DNA from: an uncultured Acetatifactor sp.
Lineage (GTDB): Bacteria > Bacillota > Clostridia > Lachnospirales > Lachnospiraceae
Assembly: GCA_910584865.1 (NCBI GenBank)
Contig: CAJUCE010000005.1
Coordinates: 1 to 64,000 of the forward strand
DNA: 64,000 bases
Direction: 5' to 3'
The notes under the pieces: generated by a model
The model's database searches: none
Told to the model about the DNA's origin: nothing
Seen by the model: only the letters and a program-made list of their open reading frames with translations
Shown: positions 34,943 through 44,941 of the stretch, piece after piece
Position numbering within the stretch: position 1 is the stretch's first letter
How the letters are laid out: each line of letters starts with the position of its first letter
Position numbers and translations under genes: made by a program

Positions 34943-35785
34943 TTATTTCTTGCTGTAATCATAGAAGCCCACGCCGGTCTTCTTGCCCAGCTTGCCTGCA
35001 CGTACCATCTTGCGAAGCAGCGGATGAGGACGATATTTGGAATCGCCCGTCTCATTCTGCAGCACTTCCATGATGGCAAGCACAATGTCCAGACCAACCA
35101 GATCTCCAAGAGCCAGCGGTCCCATGGGATGAGAAGCGCCCAGCTTCATAGCGGTGTCGATATCTTCCACGCTGGCAATGCCTTCCGCGTAGATGCCGAT
35201 GGCTTCATTGATCATGGGGATCAGGATCCTGTTTACCACAAAGCCGGGAGCTTCCTTTACTTCCACAGGGGTCTTGCCAATCTCCGTAGAAATAGCCTTG
35301 ATCTTCTCCACCAGCTCGGCAGGAGTATTGGCGCCTGCAATCACCTCTACCAGCTTCATCCTGTCTGCAGGATTGAAGAAATGCATACCGATCATGGGCC
35401 TGTCAAGTCCGGCGCCGATCTCAGTGATGGAGAGAGAGGAAGTATTGGTGGCAAAAATGCACTCGGGCTTCACAATCTCCTGAAGTTCCTTAAAGGTAGT
35501 CTTCTTTATCTGCATATTCTCAGGTGCAACCTCGATCACCAGGTCACAGTCGGTACAGATATCCTTCAGGCCGGTAACAATCTTCGCGGAAATGGCATCT
35601 GCCTTCTCCTGGGTAATCTTCTCCTTGCCTACCAGGAAATTCAGATTCTTCAGGATTCTCCCCTTGCCGCCGTCCGCAAATTCCTGGGTAATGTCGCATA
35701 AGCACACTTCATAGCCATCCGTCATGGCAAATGCCTGGGCAATTCCTGCTCCCATGGTGCCTGCACCGATAATACCTACTTTCAT
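34943..35785 (-). CDS. hbd: 3-hydroxybutyryl-CoA dehydrogenase
   Basis: A 280-residue NAD(P)-dependent enzyme that reduces acetoacetyl-CoA. The Rossmann motif GAGTMGAGIAQAFA is at the start, the catalytic His is in GMHFFNPADRM, and FVVNRILIPMINEAI follows. Third gene of the operon. Confidence 0.96.
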   Translation of the reverse strand: MKVGIIGAGTMGAGIAQAFAMTDGYEVCLCDITQEFADGGKGRILKNLNFLVGKEKITQEKADAISAKIVTGLKDICTDCDLVIEVAPENMQIKKTTFKELQEIVKPECIFATNTSSLSITEIGAGLDRPMIGMHFFNPADRMKLVEVIAGANTPAELVEKIKAISTEIGKTPVEVKEAPGFVVNRILIPMINEAIGIYAEGIASVEDIDTAMKLGASHPMGPLALGDLVGLDIVLAIMEVLQNETGDSKYRPHPLLRKMVRAGKLGKKTGVGFYDYSKK

Positions 35786-35817
35786 TGAAAGTCCCTCCTT
35801 GTTTTATTTTCTTATAG

Positions 35818-36603
35818 TTACGCGTTTTTGAACGGCTCTTTTACCTTCTCCTTATTCTTGTCAAGGAAAAAGGCCATGCCGTATTTCTGATCCTGTGTCT
35901 CGAAGCAGTCTCCGAAAAGCTTCTCTTCTATTACAATCGCCTCGTCCATACTCACATCCAGACCGTCATTGATAGCCTTCTTGCAATTGCGTACGGCAAT
36001 CGGAGCGTTCTTGGCAATGCCTGCTGCCATCTTCTCCGCTGCAGGAAGCAGTTCCTCCTGGGAATAAACTGCATTCACCAAGCCAATCCTGTACGCTTCG
36101 TCCGCTTTGATATTGCGGGCAGTATAGATCATCTGCTTTGCCATGCCTGCTCCTACCAGCCTGGCCAGTCTCTGTGTTCCGCCGAATCCAGGCGTGATCC
36201 CCAAGCCTACCTCGGGCTGTCCGAACACCGCATTGTCGGAGCAAATCCGGATATCGCAGCTCATGGAGATCTCACAGCCTCCGCCCAACGCAAATCCGTT
36301 CACCGCCGCAATCACCGGAATCGGGAAGGTCTCCAGCCTGCGGAACACATCGTTTCCTTTCTTGCCGAAAGCTTCTCCCTCCGCCTTGGTCAGCGTACTC
36401 ATCTCTCCGATATCCGCGCCGGCCACGAAAGATTTCTGTCCTGCGCCTGTGAGAATCAGGCAGCGCACGGTATTCAGGTCCACCCCGTCAAGCGTCGCGT
36501 TCAGCTCATCCAGCACAGCGGAATTGAGGGCATTCAATGCCTTTTCACGATTGATTGTGATGACGGCATAATTTCCCTTCTGCTCATATACTATAAATTC
36601 CAT
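35818..36603 (-). CDS. crt: Crotonase (3-hydroxybutyryl-CoA dehydratase)
   Basis: A 261-residue enoyl-CoA hydratase family enzyme that dehydrates 3-hydroxybutyryl-CoA. The oxyanion-hole motif is AGADIGEMS; GFALGGGCEISMSCDIRI and EVGLGITPGFGGTQRLARL carry the catalytic glutamates. I chose the ATG after AGGAGAATAGACAA; the frame runs 62 codons further up but over an unrelated spacer. Confidence 0.95.
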   Translation of the reverse strand: MEFIVYEQKGNYAVITINREKALNALNSAVLDELNATLDGVDLNTVRCLILTGAGQKSFVAGADIGEMSTLTKAEGEAFGKKGNDVFRRLETFPIPVIAAVNGFALGGGCEISMSCDIRICSDNAVFGQPEVGLGITPGFGGTQRLARLVGAGMAKQMIYTARNIKADEAYRIGLVNAVYSQEELLPAAEKMAAGIAKNAPIAVRNCKKAINDGLDVSMDEAIVIEEKLFGDCFETQDQKYGMAFFLDKNKEKVKEPFKNA

Positions 36604-36737
36604 TTGTCTATTCTCCTGATTATTCGTTCCGCGCCGGCTCACAGGGCCGCCGCGCTTTTCCATGCCCCTATGCAGCAGCCCTGTCCGGAATCTCTCCCGA
36701 TTCGGCTCTGCTACGCTTTTGGGTATCGGTCCCGCTC
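36604..36737. other. GC-rich thl-crt spacer
   Basis: 134 bases without a gene. On the minus strand CGAATC and GATTCCG can pair, and GCCGGC-type boxes suggest more local folding. I see no terminator, so transcription should continue from thl to crt. Confidence 0.35.
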
Positions 36738-37922
36738 TCAGTCCTCGATCTTCACGATGGTAGAGCAGCCCATGCCGCCGCCGATACATAAGGTTGCAAG
36801 TCCGGTCTTGGCTCCTCTTGCCTGCATCTCATGAAGCAGCGTTACCAGAATACGGCACCCGGAAGCGCCTACGGGATGTCCCAGTGCAATGGCTCCGCCG
36901 TTGGGGTTCAGCTGCTTATCCACATCGATGCCCAGCTCCTTGCCTACCGCAACGGACTGCGCGGCGAATGCTTCGTTGGCCTCGATAATGTCGAAGTCCT
37001 CGATCTTCATGCCCGTCTTCGCCAGGACTTTCTTCGTCGACGCCACAGGTCCGATTCCCATCACCTCGGGACGTACGCCTGCCAGAGCGCCGGCCACGAA
37101 AGTTGCCATGGGCTTCACACCCAGCTCTTTGGCCTTCTCCTCGCTCATAACCACAATCGCTGCCGCACCGTCGTTGATACCGGATGCATTGCCTGCGGTC
37201 ACGAATCCGTCTTTATTGATGGGACGCAGCTTGGCGAGACCCTCGATTGTGGAGCCTGCGCGGGGACCCTCATCTACCTTGAACTCAATGGTCTCTTTCT
37301 TTTTCTTCACTGTCACGGGTACGATCTCCGCGTCGAATGCGCCGGATTTCTGCGCTGCCTCTGCTTTCTGCTGGCTCTTAAGTGCAAACTCATCCAGCTC
37401 TTCCCTAGTCAGATTCCACTCACGGCAGATATTGTCCGCTGTCATGATCATATGATAATCATTGAAAGCGTCCCAGAGGGCATCCTTAATCATGGTATCC
37501 ACCAGCGTACCGTTATTCATCCTGTAACCGTAACGTGCCTGGGGAATTGCGTAAGGAGCCATGGACATATTCTCCATACCGCCTGCTACCACTACATCGG
37601 CATCTCCCGCCATGATCATCTGAGCAGCCTGGTTCACACAGTTCAGACCGGAACCGCAGACCACATTCATGGTGACCGCAGGTACCTCGATGGGGAGTCC
37701 TGCCTTGATAGAAGACTGACGTGCCACATTCTGTCCCTGTCCTGCCTGGATGACACAGCCCATGTACACCTGGTCCACATCTTCCGGCTTCACCCCTGCC
37801 CTGTTCAGAGCCTCCTTGATAACGATCGCCCCCAGATCCGCTACAGGGGTAGTGCTCAGTGTGCCGCCCATGGTGCCGATGGCTGTACGGCATGCACCTG
37901 CTAAAACTACTTTCTTTGCCAT
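36738..37922 (-). CDS. thlA: Acetyl-CoA acetyltransferase (thiolase)
   Basis: A 394-residue thiolase that condenses two acetyl-CoA, the entry step to butyrate. Active Cys89 is in NVVCGSGLNCV; NEAFAAQSVA, GGAIALGHPVGASGCRI and CIGGGMGCS supply the other signatures. First gene of the operon, with GGAGG before its ATG and a clear promoter upstream. Confidence 0.96.
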   Translation of the reverse strand: MAKKVVLAGACRTAIGTMGGTLSTTPVADLGAIVIKEALNRAGVKPEDVDQVYMGCVIQAGQGQNVARQSSIKAGLPIEVPAVTMNVVCGSGLNCVNQAAQMIMAGDADVVVAGGMENMSMAPYAIPQARYGYRMNNGTLVDTMIKDALWDAFNDYHMIMTADNICREWNLTREELDEFALKSQQKAEAAQKSGAFDAEIVPVTVKKKKETIEFKVDEGPRAGSTIEGLAKLRPINKDGFVTAGNASGINDGAAAIVVMSEEKAKELGVKPMATFVAGALAGVRPEVMGIGPVASTKKVLAKTGMKIEDFDIIEANEAFAAQSVAVGKELGIDVDKQLNPNGGAIALGHPVGASGCRILVTLLHEMQARGAKTGLATLCIGGGMGCSTIVKIED

Positions 37923-37987
37923 ATGTTTTTTCCTCCAAAAATATGATTTGTATTGATTGTTATTTTTTTATCATACAGGATATTTTC

Positions 37988-38016
37988 AGTTTAGCATAGT
38001 CCTTGTCCTTTTGCAA
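37988..38016 (-). promoter_or_regulatory. Promoter of the butyrate operon
   Basis: On the minus strand TTGCAA, a 17-base spacer and TAAACT, about 65 bases before thlA. The leader is A-rich. I see no obvious Rex site. Confidence 0.65.
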
Positions 38017-38060
38017 TCACTTTCCGATTAAATTTTGATAAAGAACCGAAACAGGTTATC

Positions 38061-41000
38061 TCAGGTCAGTACTTTGTCCAATGTCTCGAACAGATGATTC
38101 ACATCGATGGGCTTTGCTATATGGCCGTTCATGCCGCTGGCCAGCGCTGCCTTCTTATCCTCCTCGAAAGCATTGGCCGTCATGGCGATAATGGGCACGC
38201 CCGCCAGCTTCGGATCCTCCAGCTTCCGGATTGCCTTCGCCGCATCGTAGCCGTTCATCACAGGCATCTGCACATCCATAAGCACCAGCTGATAATATCC
38301 CGGCCGGGATTCGCGCAACATCTCTACAGCCTCCCTGCCGTTGCTCGCCACTTCCGTGGTAAACCCGGCATCCCCCAGAATCGCAACGGCAATCTCCTGG
38401 TTCAGTTCCACATCCTCCGCCAGCAGAATCCGTCCCGTATGCTGCCTGGCCGGCCGGCTTTCCTCCTGCCCGGCCTCCTGCTCCTCCGGATTGATCACGG
38501 ACTGGAGACAGCGGCGCAGCTCCGAGAAAAACAGCGGCTTGGCGCAGATGGCAGTGACGCCGGCCTCCTTTGCCTCATCCTCGATGTCTGACCAGTCATA
38601 GGCCGTCAGCACGATCACCGGCACATCCTCCCCCATCTCCTTGCGGATTCTCCTGGTGACTTCGATACCGTTCATATCGGGCAGCAGCCAGTCGATAATG
38701 TACACGCTGTAACTGTCGCCCCGCATCTGTGCCTGATGGGTACGAAGCACAGCTTCCTTTCCGGAAAGGGTCCATTCCGCCCGCATTCCGATCTGCTGCA
38801 GCATATAGGACACGCTGTCGCAGGTATTGAAATCATCATCCACCACCAGCGCACGGCAATTCTTCAATTCCGCTATCGTATGCGGCTCCTTCTCCTCCTG
38901 ATGCAGCTTGAAGGTAAAGGAGACTCGAAACTCCGTTCCCACCCCCTGTTCACTCTTCACTTCGATGGTACCGTTCATCATGTCCACGATATTTTTGGTG
39001 ATCGCCATCCCCAGGCCGGTTCCCTGAACCCCGCTTAAGGTGGTATTCTCCTCCCGCTCAAAGGGCTCAAAAATATGCTCCACGAATTCCTCGCTCATCC
39101 CGATACCATTGTCTTTGATGCAGAAATCATAATGAGCATATCCGGCGGGCGCCCCGGCTTTCTCGGTAACCCGCATACTGACGATGCCTCCCGCCCCGGT
39201 ATATTTCACGGAATTGCTCAGCAGATTCAAAAGCACCTGATTCAGCCTCAGCTTGTCGCAGTAGATCTCCTCGTCCCAGACATCCACCGCATCCATATAC
39301 AGCTCCATCTGCTTGGCATTGACATCCGCCTGCAGAATATTGCGCAGGCCGTGCAGAATATCCGGCAGAGAGCAGGGCTTCTCTTCCAGGCGGATCTTGC
39401 CGCTTTCAATCCGGCTCATATCCAGCACATCATTGATCAGGCTCAGCAGGTGATTTCCGGAGGTCATGATCTTCTTCAGATATTCTTCCACCTGATCCCT
39501 GTGATCGATGTGGGTGATGGCGAGAGCAGTAAAGCCGACAATCGCATTCATGGGCGTCCGGATATCGTGGGACATATTGGAGAGGAACACACTCTTGGCC
39601 TTGCTGGCCCGGTTGGCCTGCATCAGCGCATCCTCCAGTAAACGCTTCTGCTCCATCTCATTGCGGATCTCATCATCTACACTGCGGAATCCCAGTACAA
39701 TACCATGGTTTTCCTCCCATGCTCCGGCCCGCACGGCCTTCACCTGAAAATACCGGATCCCGTCCTTCCTGCATGCACGGTAATTCACATAATACTGCAG
39801 CTTTTCCTCCAGCTCCTGCCGGATCCTGGCCGGTGAAGAGGCCTCCCGTACCGTCTCCCGGTCTTCTTCATGCACGAAATTCCGTATATATTTTCCCATG
39901 CTTTCTACCAGCGAGATATCGCCCTCAAAGATCCCGTCAAACATATCCTCACTGCGATCATTTTGAAGCAGCCTGCCCATTCCCGAATCCAGATCAAAAA
40001 AGCAGACAATGTTGTAATCGGTACTCAGCGCTTTAACCAGCTCCATCTGGCGGCGCTCATTCTGCTTTTCCTGGAGCTTCTGTGCCGTACAATCCAGCAA
40101 AAAACGCTGATAAAACAGCTGTCCGTTCTCCCTGATCAGCTTTACGTTGCCCATGATATGCAGGATATCGCCGTTTTTATGCCGGATCCGATATTCCACG
40201 CTGACGCTGTCGCCTTCCTTTTTCAGATCTTCTATATTCTCCTGGAGCGCCTCCCTGTCCTCCTCCAGCACGGATGAGGCAATCAGATCAAATCCGTCCT
40301 GCAACAACTCTTCCTTCGTCTCATAACCCAGAATCTTCAATGCGGCCCTATTGATGCTGAGGATTCGGGAACCGTCCAGACTATGGCAGATCACGCCGCA
40401 GTCAATGGTGGTAAAAAGCGTTTCCAGGGTACGGTTCTTCTGCACGATCTCCTGTTCGTAGGCTCTCTCCTGGGTCACGTCGATGGCCACCCCCACAGTC
40501 CCCATCACACTTCCATCAATATCATATAACGGCGACTTGTACGTAGTCAGTGTCCGCATGCCCTCCCCGGTTTTGATCACTTCCTCGGAGACAAAGGTTC
40601 TGCGTTTGGTCATAACCTCCTGTTCCGACTCGATACAGGCAGGATCATCCTGCTCCACATCCCATATGTATGCATGGCCCCGTCCCTCTACCTGCGTTTT
40701 CGTCTTGCCGACGGTCCTGCAGAAGCTGTCATTGACCTTCTCGTGTATGCCGTTTTTATCCTTATACCAGATCAGATTCGGCACATTATTGATGGTGGCT
40801 TCGAAAAACTGGCTGGTCTGCCAGGCGTCTCTGCACTCCTTATATCGCTGCTGCCATTTGGAAAAACGGAAAAACATCATCTCCTCTCCCATGGGCAGCG
40901 TCCATATATCCGTCAGCCTTGCAGACACAGACGCCTCTTCTTTCTTTATATTTCCACGACCACCGGCGGAGCTAACCTCTTTCGAAAGTTCCTCCGCCAA

Positions 41001-41264
41001 TTCTGTCATATTTCCGCCGTCCGCCAGCAATATTACTTCCGCATCCCTGCGCCCGGCAGAAATCAGCGTACCCAAAGTCTCCTTTACATCCATATCCCCC
41101 AGATGAACCCAGATCACGTCCGCCTCAGAGGCAAGCTGCGTCTGCGGCCGGTCACTTTCCGCGAACACATGAGAAAACCCTTCCAGGGGACTGCTCTTTC
41201 GTATAATCTCAAATGTCCTGCAGGAAGGGCCTACAAAATAAAAGTGGATCCGACAATGGTACAT
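38061..41264 (-). CDS. Soluble hybrid sensor histidine kinase
   Basis: A 1067-residue kinase without membrane segments. The first 120 residues look like a receiver without its acidic residues (ADVIWVHLGDMD, AEVILLADGG, DIWTLPMGEEMM). Then come three PAS-like domains (about 150-540), the HisKA box FLSNMSHDIRTPMNAIVGF, the ATPase domain (LLSNSVKYTG, DNGIGM, GTGLGMAI) and two receivers with Asp in VYIIDWLLPDMNG and LVLMDVQMPVMNG. There is no Hpt domain or DNA-binding output, so a separate phosphotransfer protein is needed. Its stop is about 45 bases from the butyrate promoter. Confidence 0.92.
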   Translation of the reverse strand: MYHCRIHFYFVGPSCRTFEIIRKSSPLEGFSHVFAESDRPQTQLASEADVIWVHLGDMDVKETLGTLISAGRRDAEVILLADGGNMTELAEELSKEVSSAGGRGNIKKEEASVSARLTDIWTLPMGEEMMFFRFSKWQQRYKECRDAWQTSQFFEATINNVPNLIWYKDKNGIHEKVNDSFCRTVGKTKTQVEGRGHAYIWDVEQDDPACIESEQEVMTKRRTFVSEEVIKTGEGMRTLTTYKSPLYDIDGSVMGTVGVAIDVTQERAYEQEIVQKNRTLETLFTTIDCGVICHSLDGSRILSINRAALKILGYETKEELLQDGFDLIASSVLEEDREALQENIEDLKKEGDSVSVEYRIRHKNGDILHIMGNVKLIRENGQLFYQRFLLDCTAQKLQEKQNERRQMELVKALSTDYNIVCFFDLDSGMGRLLQNDRSEDMFDGIFEGDISLVESMGKYIRNFVHEEDRETVREASSPARIRQELEEKLQYYVNYRACRKDGIRYFQVKAVRAGAWEENHGIVLGFRSVDDEIRNEMEQKRLLEDALMQANRASKAKSVFLSNMSHDIRTPMNAIVGFTALAITHIDHRDQVEEYLKKIMTSGNHLLSLINDVLDMSRIESGKIRLEEKPCSLPDILHGLRNILQADVNAKQMELYMDAVDVWDEEIYCDKLRLNQVLLNLLSNSVKYTGAGGIVSMRVTEKAGAPAGYAHYDFCIKDNGIGMSEEFVEHIFEPFEREENTTLSGVQGTGLGMAITKNIVDMMNGTIEVKSEQGVGTEFRVSFTFKLHQEEKEPHTIAELKNCRALVVDDDFNTCDSVSYMLQQIGMRAEWTLSGKEAVLRTHQAQMRGDSYSVYIIDWLLPDMNGIEVTRRIRKEMGEDVPVIVLTAYDWSDIEDEAKEAGVTAICAKPLFFSELRRCLQSVINPEEQEAGQEESRPARQHTGRILLAEDVELNQEIAVAILGDAGFTTEVASNGREAVEMLRESRPGYYQLVLMDVQMPVMNGYDAAKAIRKLEDPKLAGVPIIAMTANAFEEDKKAALASGMNGHIAKPIDVNHLFETLDKVLT

Positions 41265-41305
41265 ATCCGCTTCCTCCTGATGTGATGCAAACTCTTCTGC
41301 CCTCT

Positions 41306-41334
41306 ATTCTAACAAGCCAATGAATTTATGTCAA
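41306..41334 (-). promoter_or_regulatory. Promoter of the hybrid kinase
   Basis: On the minus strand TTGACA, a 17-base spacer and TAGAAT, about 40 bases before the start. AGGAGGAAGCGGAT precedes the ATG. Confidence 0.75.
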
Positions 41335-41381
41335 TATTATGATCGTTACTTTTCTCCTATTTGGCACGCCGAAGCTATGGT

Positions 41382-41882
41382 TTAAGCCGGACACTGGACC
41401 AGACCTGACACCCGGTCATAACCGGATGTCAGGTCCACTGTTCCTGTAAAATCTTCAAATTTGACAATCACATAATTACCGCCGGATTCCAGATTCAGCT
41501 CTGTCTCAAAATACCCGTCCTCATCCGGTTCCAATTCCACCACTTCCCAGTTTGTCCGGATCCTGATCACAGCCGTTCCCGAATAGGCCTGAATATATCC
41601 GCTCAGATACAGCTTCCGGGATTCCACGGACGCTCCCCCAAATACCACATCCCGTCCCGTGACTTTGTCGCAGTCCGCCAGATATCGTCCTGTGTATGCA
41701 TCCCTCCCATAAAGCCGCTCGCCGATCAGATTCTCATCCCCGGTAATCTGAGATGCTCCGAAAAACCCTGCCACTTCCTCCAATGTATCGCTAAGCAGCT
41801 TCTCATTGCCAAAGGGAAATCCGCATGCCGTCAGCTGAAACACCATACATACAATCACGGCTTTGCTAATCACTCTCCTCAT
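41382..41882 (-). CDS. Small lipoprotein of the Bce-type operon
   Basis: A 166-residue lipoprotein: signal MRRVISKAVIVCMVFQ with lipobox LTAC (Cys20), then a polar region and a beta-rich C-terminal half (AVIRIRTNWEVVELEPDEDG, GGNYVIVKFEDFTGTVDL). I know no family for it. I chose the ATG after AAGGAGGGAGCCGG. The start overlaps the end of a 40-residue membrane protein gene by 17 bases. Being last in the transporter operon it may act at the outside of the same system. Confidence 0.7.
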   Translation of the reverse strand: MRRVISKAVIVCMVFQLTACGFPFGNEKLLSDTLEEVAGFFGASQITGDENLIGERLYGRDAYTGRYLADCDKVTGRDVVFGGASVESRKLYLSGYIQAYSGTAVIRIRTNWEVVELEPDEDGYFETELNLESGGNYVIVKFEDFTGTVDLTSGYDRVSGLVQCPA

Positions 41883-41988
41883 CCGGCTCCCTCCTTCTTC
41901 CTGATTTGAAAAAGCGGTACAAGACCACTGCCGCAATCCAGATCAATATAGTGCGCAACCATTTTCTTTTTCCTGTATTCTTTTCCAT
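41866..41988 (-). CDS. Forty-residue membrane protein
   Basis: A 40-residue protein starting MEKNTGKRKWLRTILIWIAA, with one membrane segment flanked by basic residues and an acidic end (REPDEESD). AAAGGAA is nine bases before the ATG. It lies between the Bce-type permease and the lipoprotein, and its end overlaps the lipoprotein start in another frame. Unknown function; small size leaves some doubt. Confidence 0.55.
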   Translation of the reverse strand: MEKNTGKRKWLRTILIWIAAVVLYRFFKSGRRREPDEESD

Positions 41989-42066
41989 TTTTTCGTTTCC
42001 TTTCTATAATTTATACGCATGAACAAAAGCCCTTGCCAGACAACAAACCGCATAACAGACCGGCGC

Positions 42067-44037
42067 TTATCTGCTGACGATACGATAATAAGTTCCTGAT
42101 GTCAGAGCGTATACCAGTATATACATGACGCCGAATACCAGGAAACAGACCAGGGTACAGACCGCATACAACCCCACATTATATAAATTCAGCAGCGCCA
42201 GCAGCCTGGATATCAGCGGAAACGCAGCCGCCACATGGATTCCCGCCACCACCAGGGGCAGGAAGAATACTGTCACGATCTGAGAATGGATCGCGGCTTT
42301 CACCTCGCTGTGGCTCATACCTACCTTCTGCATGATTTCAAAACGATTCCTGTCGTCATATCCCTCCGAAATCTGTTTATAGTAAATAATCAGAACCGTT
42401 GCCATGATAAACAGACTCCCCAGGAAGATTCCGATAAAGAACAAGCCTCCGTCGATTTCCAGAAACGCCTGCCGCCCGTCTATCCTGGACTCCAGCTTCA
42501 TCCCCAGCTCCGAACCCCCCCTTGCCGCACTGTCGAATTCCCACTGCTTCTCCTCTCCCGCATCCGTGTCAAAGCCATAGACCCACCCGATTTCACTGGC
42601 CAGATCTGTCAAAATCTCCCGCTGGCTCTCACAAAGTGCCGTCAACGTCTCCATGTCCGGAACAACGATATACTGTGTGGCCGACATCATTGCCTCATAT
42701 TCCCCGTTCCCGATAAAGTCCTCCAGCTTCTCCGCCACCCGATACTGCCTGTCGAAGAGCCGCATGGTTTCGTAAGGGTAATCCTGTCTGTTGGAATAGA
42801 CAAAGATCTCTCCCTCCTGCAGCGTTTTCTCCGTTCCCATGATCCGGTTATAGTCTTCCTGTGTCACAAATAACAGGGAATTGGTGTCATCCTCTACCGA
42901 CCGGGCCCGTTCCCGCAAGACCAGATAGCCGTCGCCGTCGCAGATTCCCTGGAATCCCAGGCAGGAATATTCCCACTCTCCCGTGACAGACACCCCGCTC
43001 TCCTGCTGCAGGCGCCGGATGGCTGCCATATCCTCATCCCGCCTCTTCACGTCATCTGCATAAAAGACATAATCCGCCGGATAACGGTTTCGGATGATCT
43101 CCTCCATCCCCACCATCATGGAAGTGGTAGTAGACACCATCACCAGCACCATGGTAGACAGAATGCAGATATTGGCCAGTCCCACCGCATTTTGCTTCAT
43201 TCGGTAAATCATTCCGGATACGCTGACAAAATGCTTCGTGCGGTAATAATACCGCCTGTTCCTGCGCAGTGTCTTCAAAAGCGCTATACTGCCTGCCGTG
43301 AACAGCAGATAGGTCCCTGCGATCACCAGAAGCACCGCCACAAAAAACAACAGTACGGAGGCAATGGGATTCCGGGTGGTAATAGCAATATAATAACCGC
43401 CCCCCAGCGCCGCCAGTCCCCAGATCGTCAGAAGCCAGTTGGACTGCGGCTCCCGTTCCCCCACATTCCCGGCCCGCAGCAGCTCGATGGGATCTGCGCC
43501 GCGGATCTGCCTTACCGAATTGGCAAATATCAGCACAAACAGAATGGAAAAAAAGATAACCGTCCCGGCTACAGCCTCCGGCGCCAGGAAAAATCCAAGC
43601 GGCACATCTGCCCCCACGATCCTCACCACCGCCAGAAACATCACTTTGTCCAGCGCGATTCCGATGCCCAGCCCCAAAATAACGCTGATAATCATCACAT
43701 AGAATGTCTCCCACCCGATGACTCTGGCCAGATGCCTGCGCTCCATTCCCAATATATGAAAGATACCGAACTCCTTCTTGCGATGCTTCACCAGGAAACT
43801 ATTGGTATAAAACAGAAAGATAAAAGCGAAAACCGTCACCACCCAGCTCCCCAGGCCCATGGTGGTATTCAGGAAATTCCCTCCCACCATATGGCTAAGC
43901 CCCGGGTTTAAGGACAGTGACTTCACGATATAAAACATGGCCACTGTCACAATACAGGTCAAAATGTAGGGAATGTACGTTTTCCCGTTCTTTTTAATAT
44001 TCCCTGCCGCCAGCTTCGCATAAAACCCATTTCTCAT
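42067..44037 (-). CDS. BceB-type ABC permease
   Basis: A 656-residue FtsX-family permease with ten predicted membrane segments and a large extracellular region (about 315-515) between segments 7 and 8, the layout of BceB/VraG peptide-antibiotic resistance permeases. The N-terminal block HRKKEFGIFHILGMERR is typical. The ATG overlaps the ATPase stop. With its ATPase, kinase and regulator it makes a full sensing and resistance module; the antibiotic cannot be told. Confidence 0.9.
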   Translation of the reverse strand: MRNGFYAKLAAGNIKKNGKTYIPYILTCIVTVAMFYIVKSLSLNPGLSHMVGGNFLNTTMGLGSWVVTVFAFIFLFYTNSFLVKHRKKEFGIFHILGMERRHLARVIGWETFYVMIISVILGLGIGIALDKVMFLAVVRIVGADVPLGFFLAPEAVAGTVIFFSILFVLIFANSVRQIRGADPIELLRAGNVGEREPQSNWLLTIWGLAALGGGYYIAITTRNPIASVLLFFVAVLLVIAGTYLLFTAGSIALLKTLRRNRRYYYRTKHFVSVSGMIYRMKQNAVGLANICILSTMVLVMVSTTTSMMVGMEEIIRNRYPADYVFYADDVKRRDEDMAAIRRLQQESGVSVTGEWEYSCLGFQGICDGDGYLVLRERARSVEDDTNSLLFVTQEDYNRIMGTEKTLQEGEIFVYSNRQDYPYETMRLFDRQYRVAEKLEDFIGNGEYEAMMSATQYIVVPDMETLTALCESQREILTDLASEIGWVYGFDTDAGEEKQWEFDSAARGGSELGMKLESRIDGRQAFLEIDGGLFFIGIFLGSLFIMATVLIIYYKQISEGYDDRNRFEIMQKVGMSHSEVKAAIHSQIVTVFFLPLVVAGIHVAAAFPLISRLLALLNLYNVGLYAVCTLVCFLVFGVMYILVYALTSGTYYRIVSR

Positions 44038-44798
44038 GAATGTGCACCTCCCGTTGCCAGCAACGTCAGCGTATCCGAAATCTTCTGATAAAGCTGCTCA
44101 TTGGTGCTGTTTCCGCGGTAGATCTGATGGAATACCTCTCCGTCCTTGATGAACATCACCCTTCCTGCCCTGCTTGCCGCCCTGGTGGAATGGGTCACCA
44201 TCAAAATGGTCTGCCCGTCCATATTGATATCGTTAAAGATGTTCAGCAATCCGTCCGCCGCTTTGGAATCCAGTGCCCCCGTGGGTTCATCCGCCAGCAC
44301 CAGCTGAGGATTTGTAATCAGCGCTCTGGCCACTGCCGTGCGCTGCTTCTGGCCGCCCGAGACCTCGTAGGGAAACTTTTCCAGAATCTCCTGAATGCCC
44401 AGGCGTCCCGCAATGGGTTTCAGCCTCCGCTCCATCTCCCCATACTCCTTCCCACCCAGCACCAGCGGTAGGAAGATATTATCCTTCAGGGTAAAAGTGT
44501 CCAACAGATTGAAATCCTGGAAGACAAATCCCAGATTGTTGCGTCTGAATGCCGCCAGTTCCTTCTCCCGTACCCCGGACAGGCTCTTTCCGCCTAACAG
44601 GACCTGCCCGCTGGTAGGTTTGTCAAGGGCCGCCAGGATATTGAGCAAAGTAGTCTTGCCAGACCCCGACTCTCCCATGATCGCCACATATTCACCCTGC
44701 TCCACCGAAAAAGATACTTTGGACAGGGCCTGTACCTGATTGCCGCCGAAGCGGGTTGTGTAGACTTTTTTCAGGCTTTTCGCCTCTAATAATGCCAT
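44034..44798 (-). CDS. BceA-type ABC ATPase
   Basis: A 254-residue MacB/BceA-type ATPase. Walker A GESGSGKT, Q-loop FVFQDFNLL, signature VSGGQKQRTAVARAL, Walker B LVLADEPTGALDS and switch His in VTHS are all there. I chose the ATG after GGAGGTAAGTAT; the frame stays open 49 codons further with a cysteine-rich unlikely sequence. Confidence 0.93.
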   Translation of the reverse strand: MALLEAKSLKKVYTTRFGGNQVQALSKVSFSVEQGEYVAIMGESGSGKTTLLNILAALDKPTSGQVLLGGKSLSGVREKELAAFRRNNLGFVFQDFNLLDTFTLKDNIFLPLVLGGKEYGEMERRLKPIAGRLGIQEILEKFPYEVSGGQKQRTAVARALITNPQLVLADEPTGALDSKAADGLLNIFNDINMDGQTILMVTHSTRAASRAGRVMFIKDGEVFHQIYRGNSTNEQLYQKISDTLTLLATGGAHS

Positions 44799-44941
44799 AT
44801 ACTTACCTCCGTTCTTTGCTTTGGATAAGGATATTATACAAAAGAGCGGAACGCACCGACATCGAATCGGGTGACATTTCCGCCTGTTTTTGTGACATTT
44901 TTGTAAGGTTGTCAAATGTGTGAAGGGGCACCGAAACAGGC

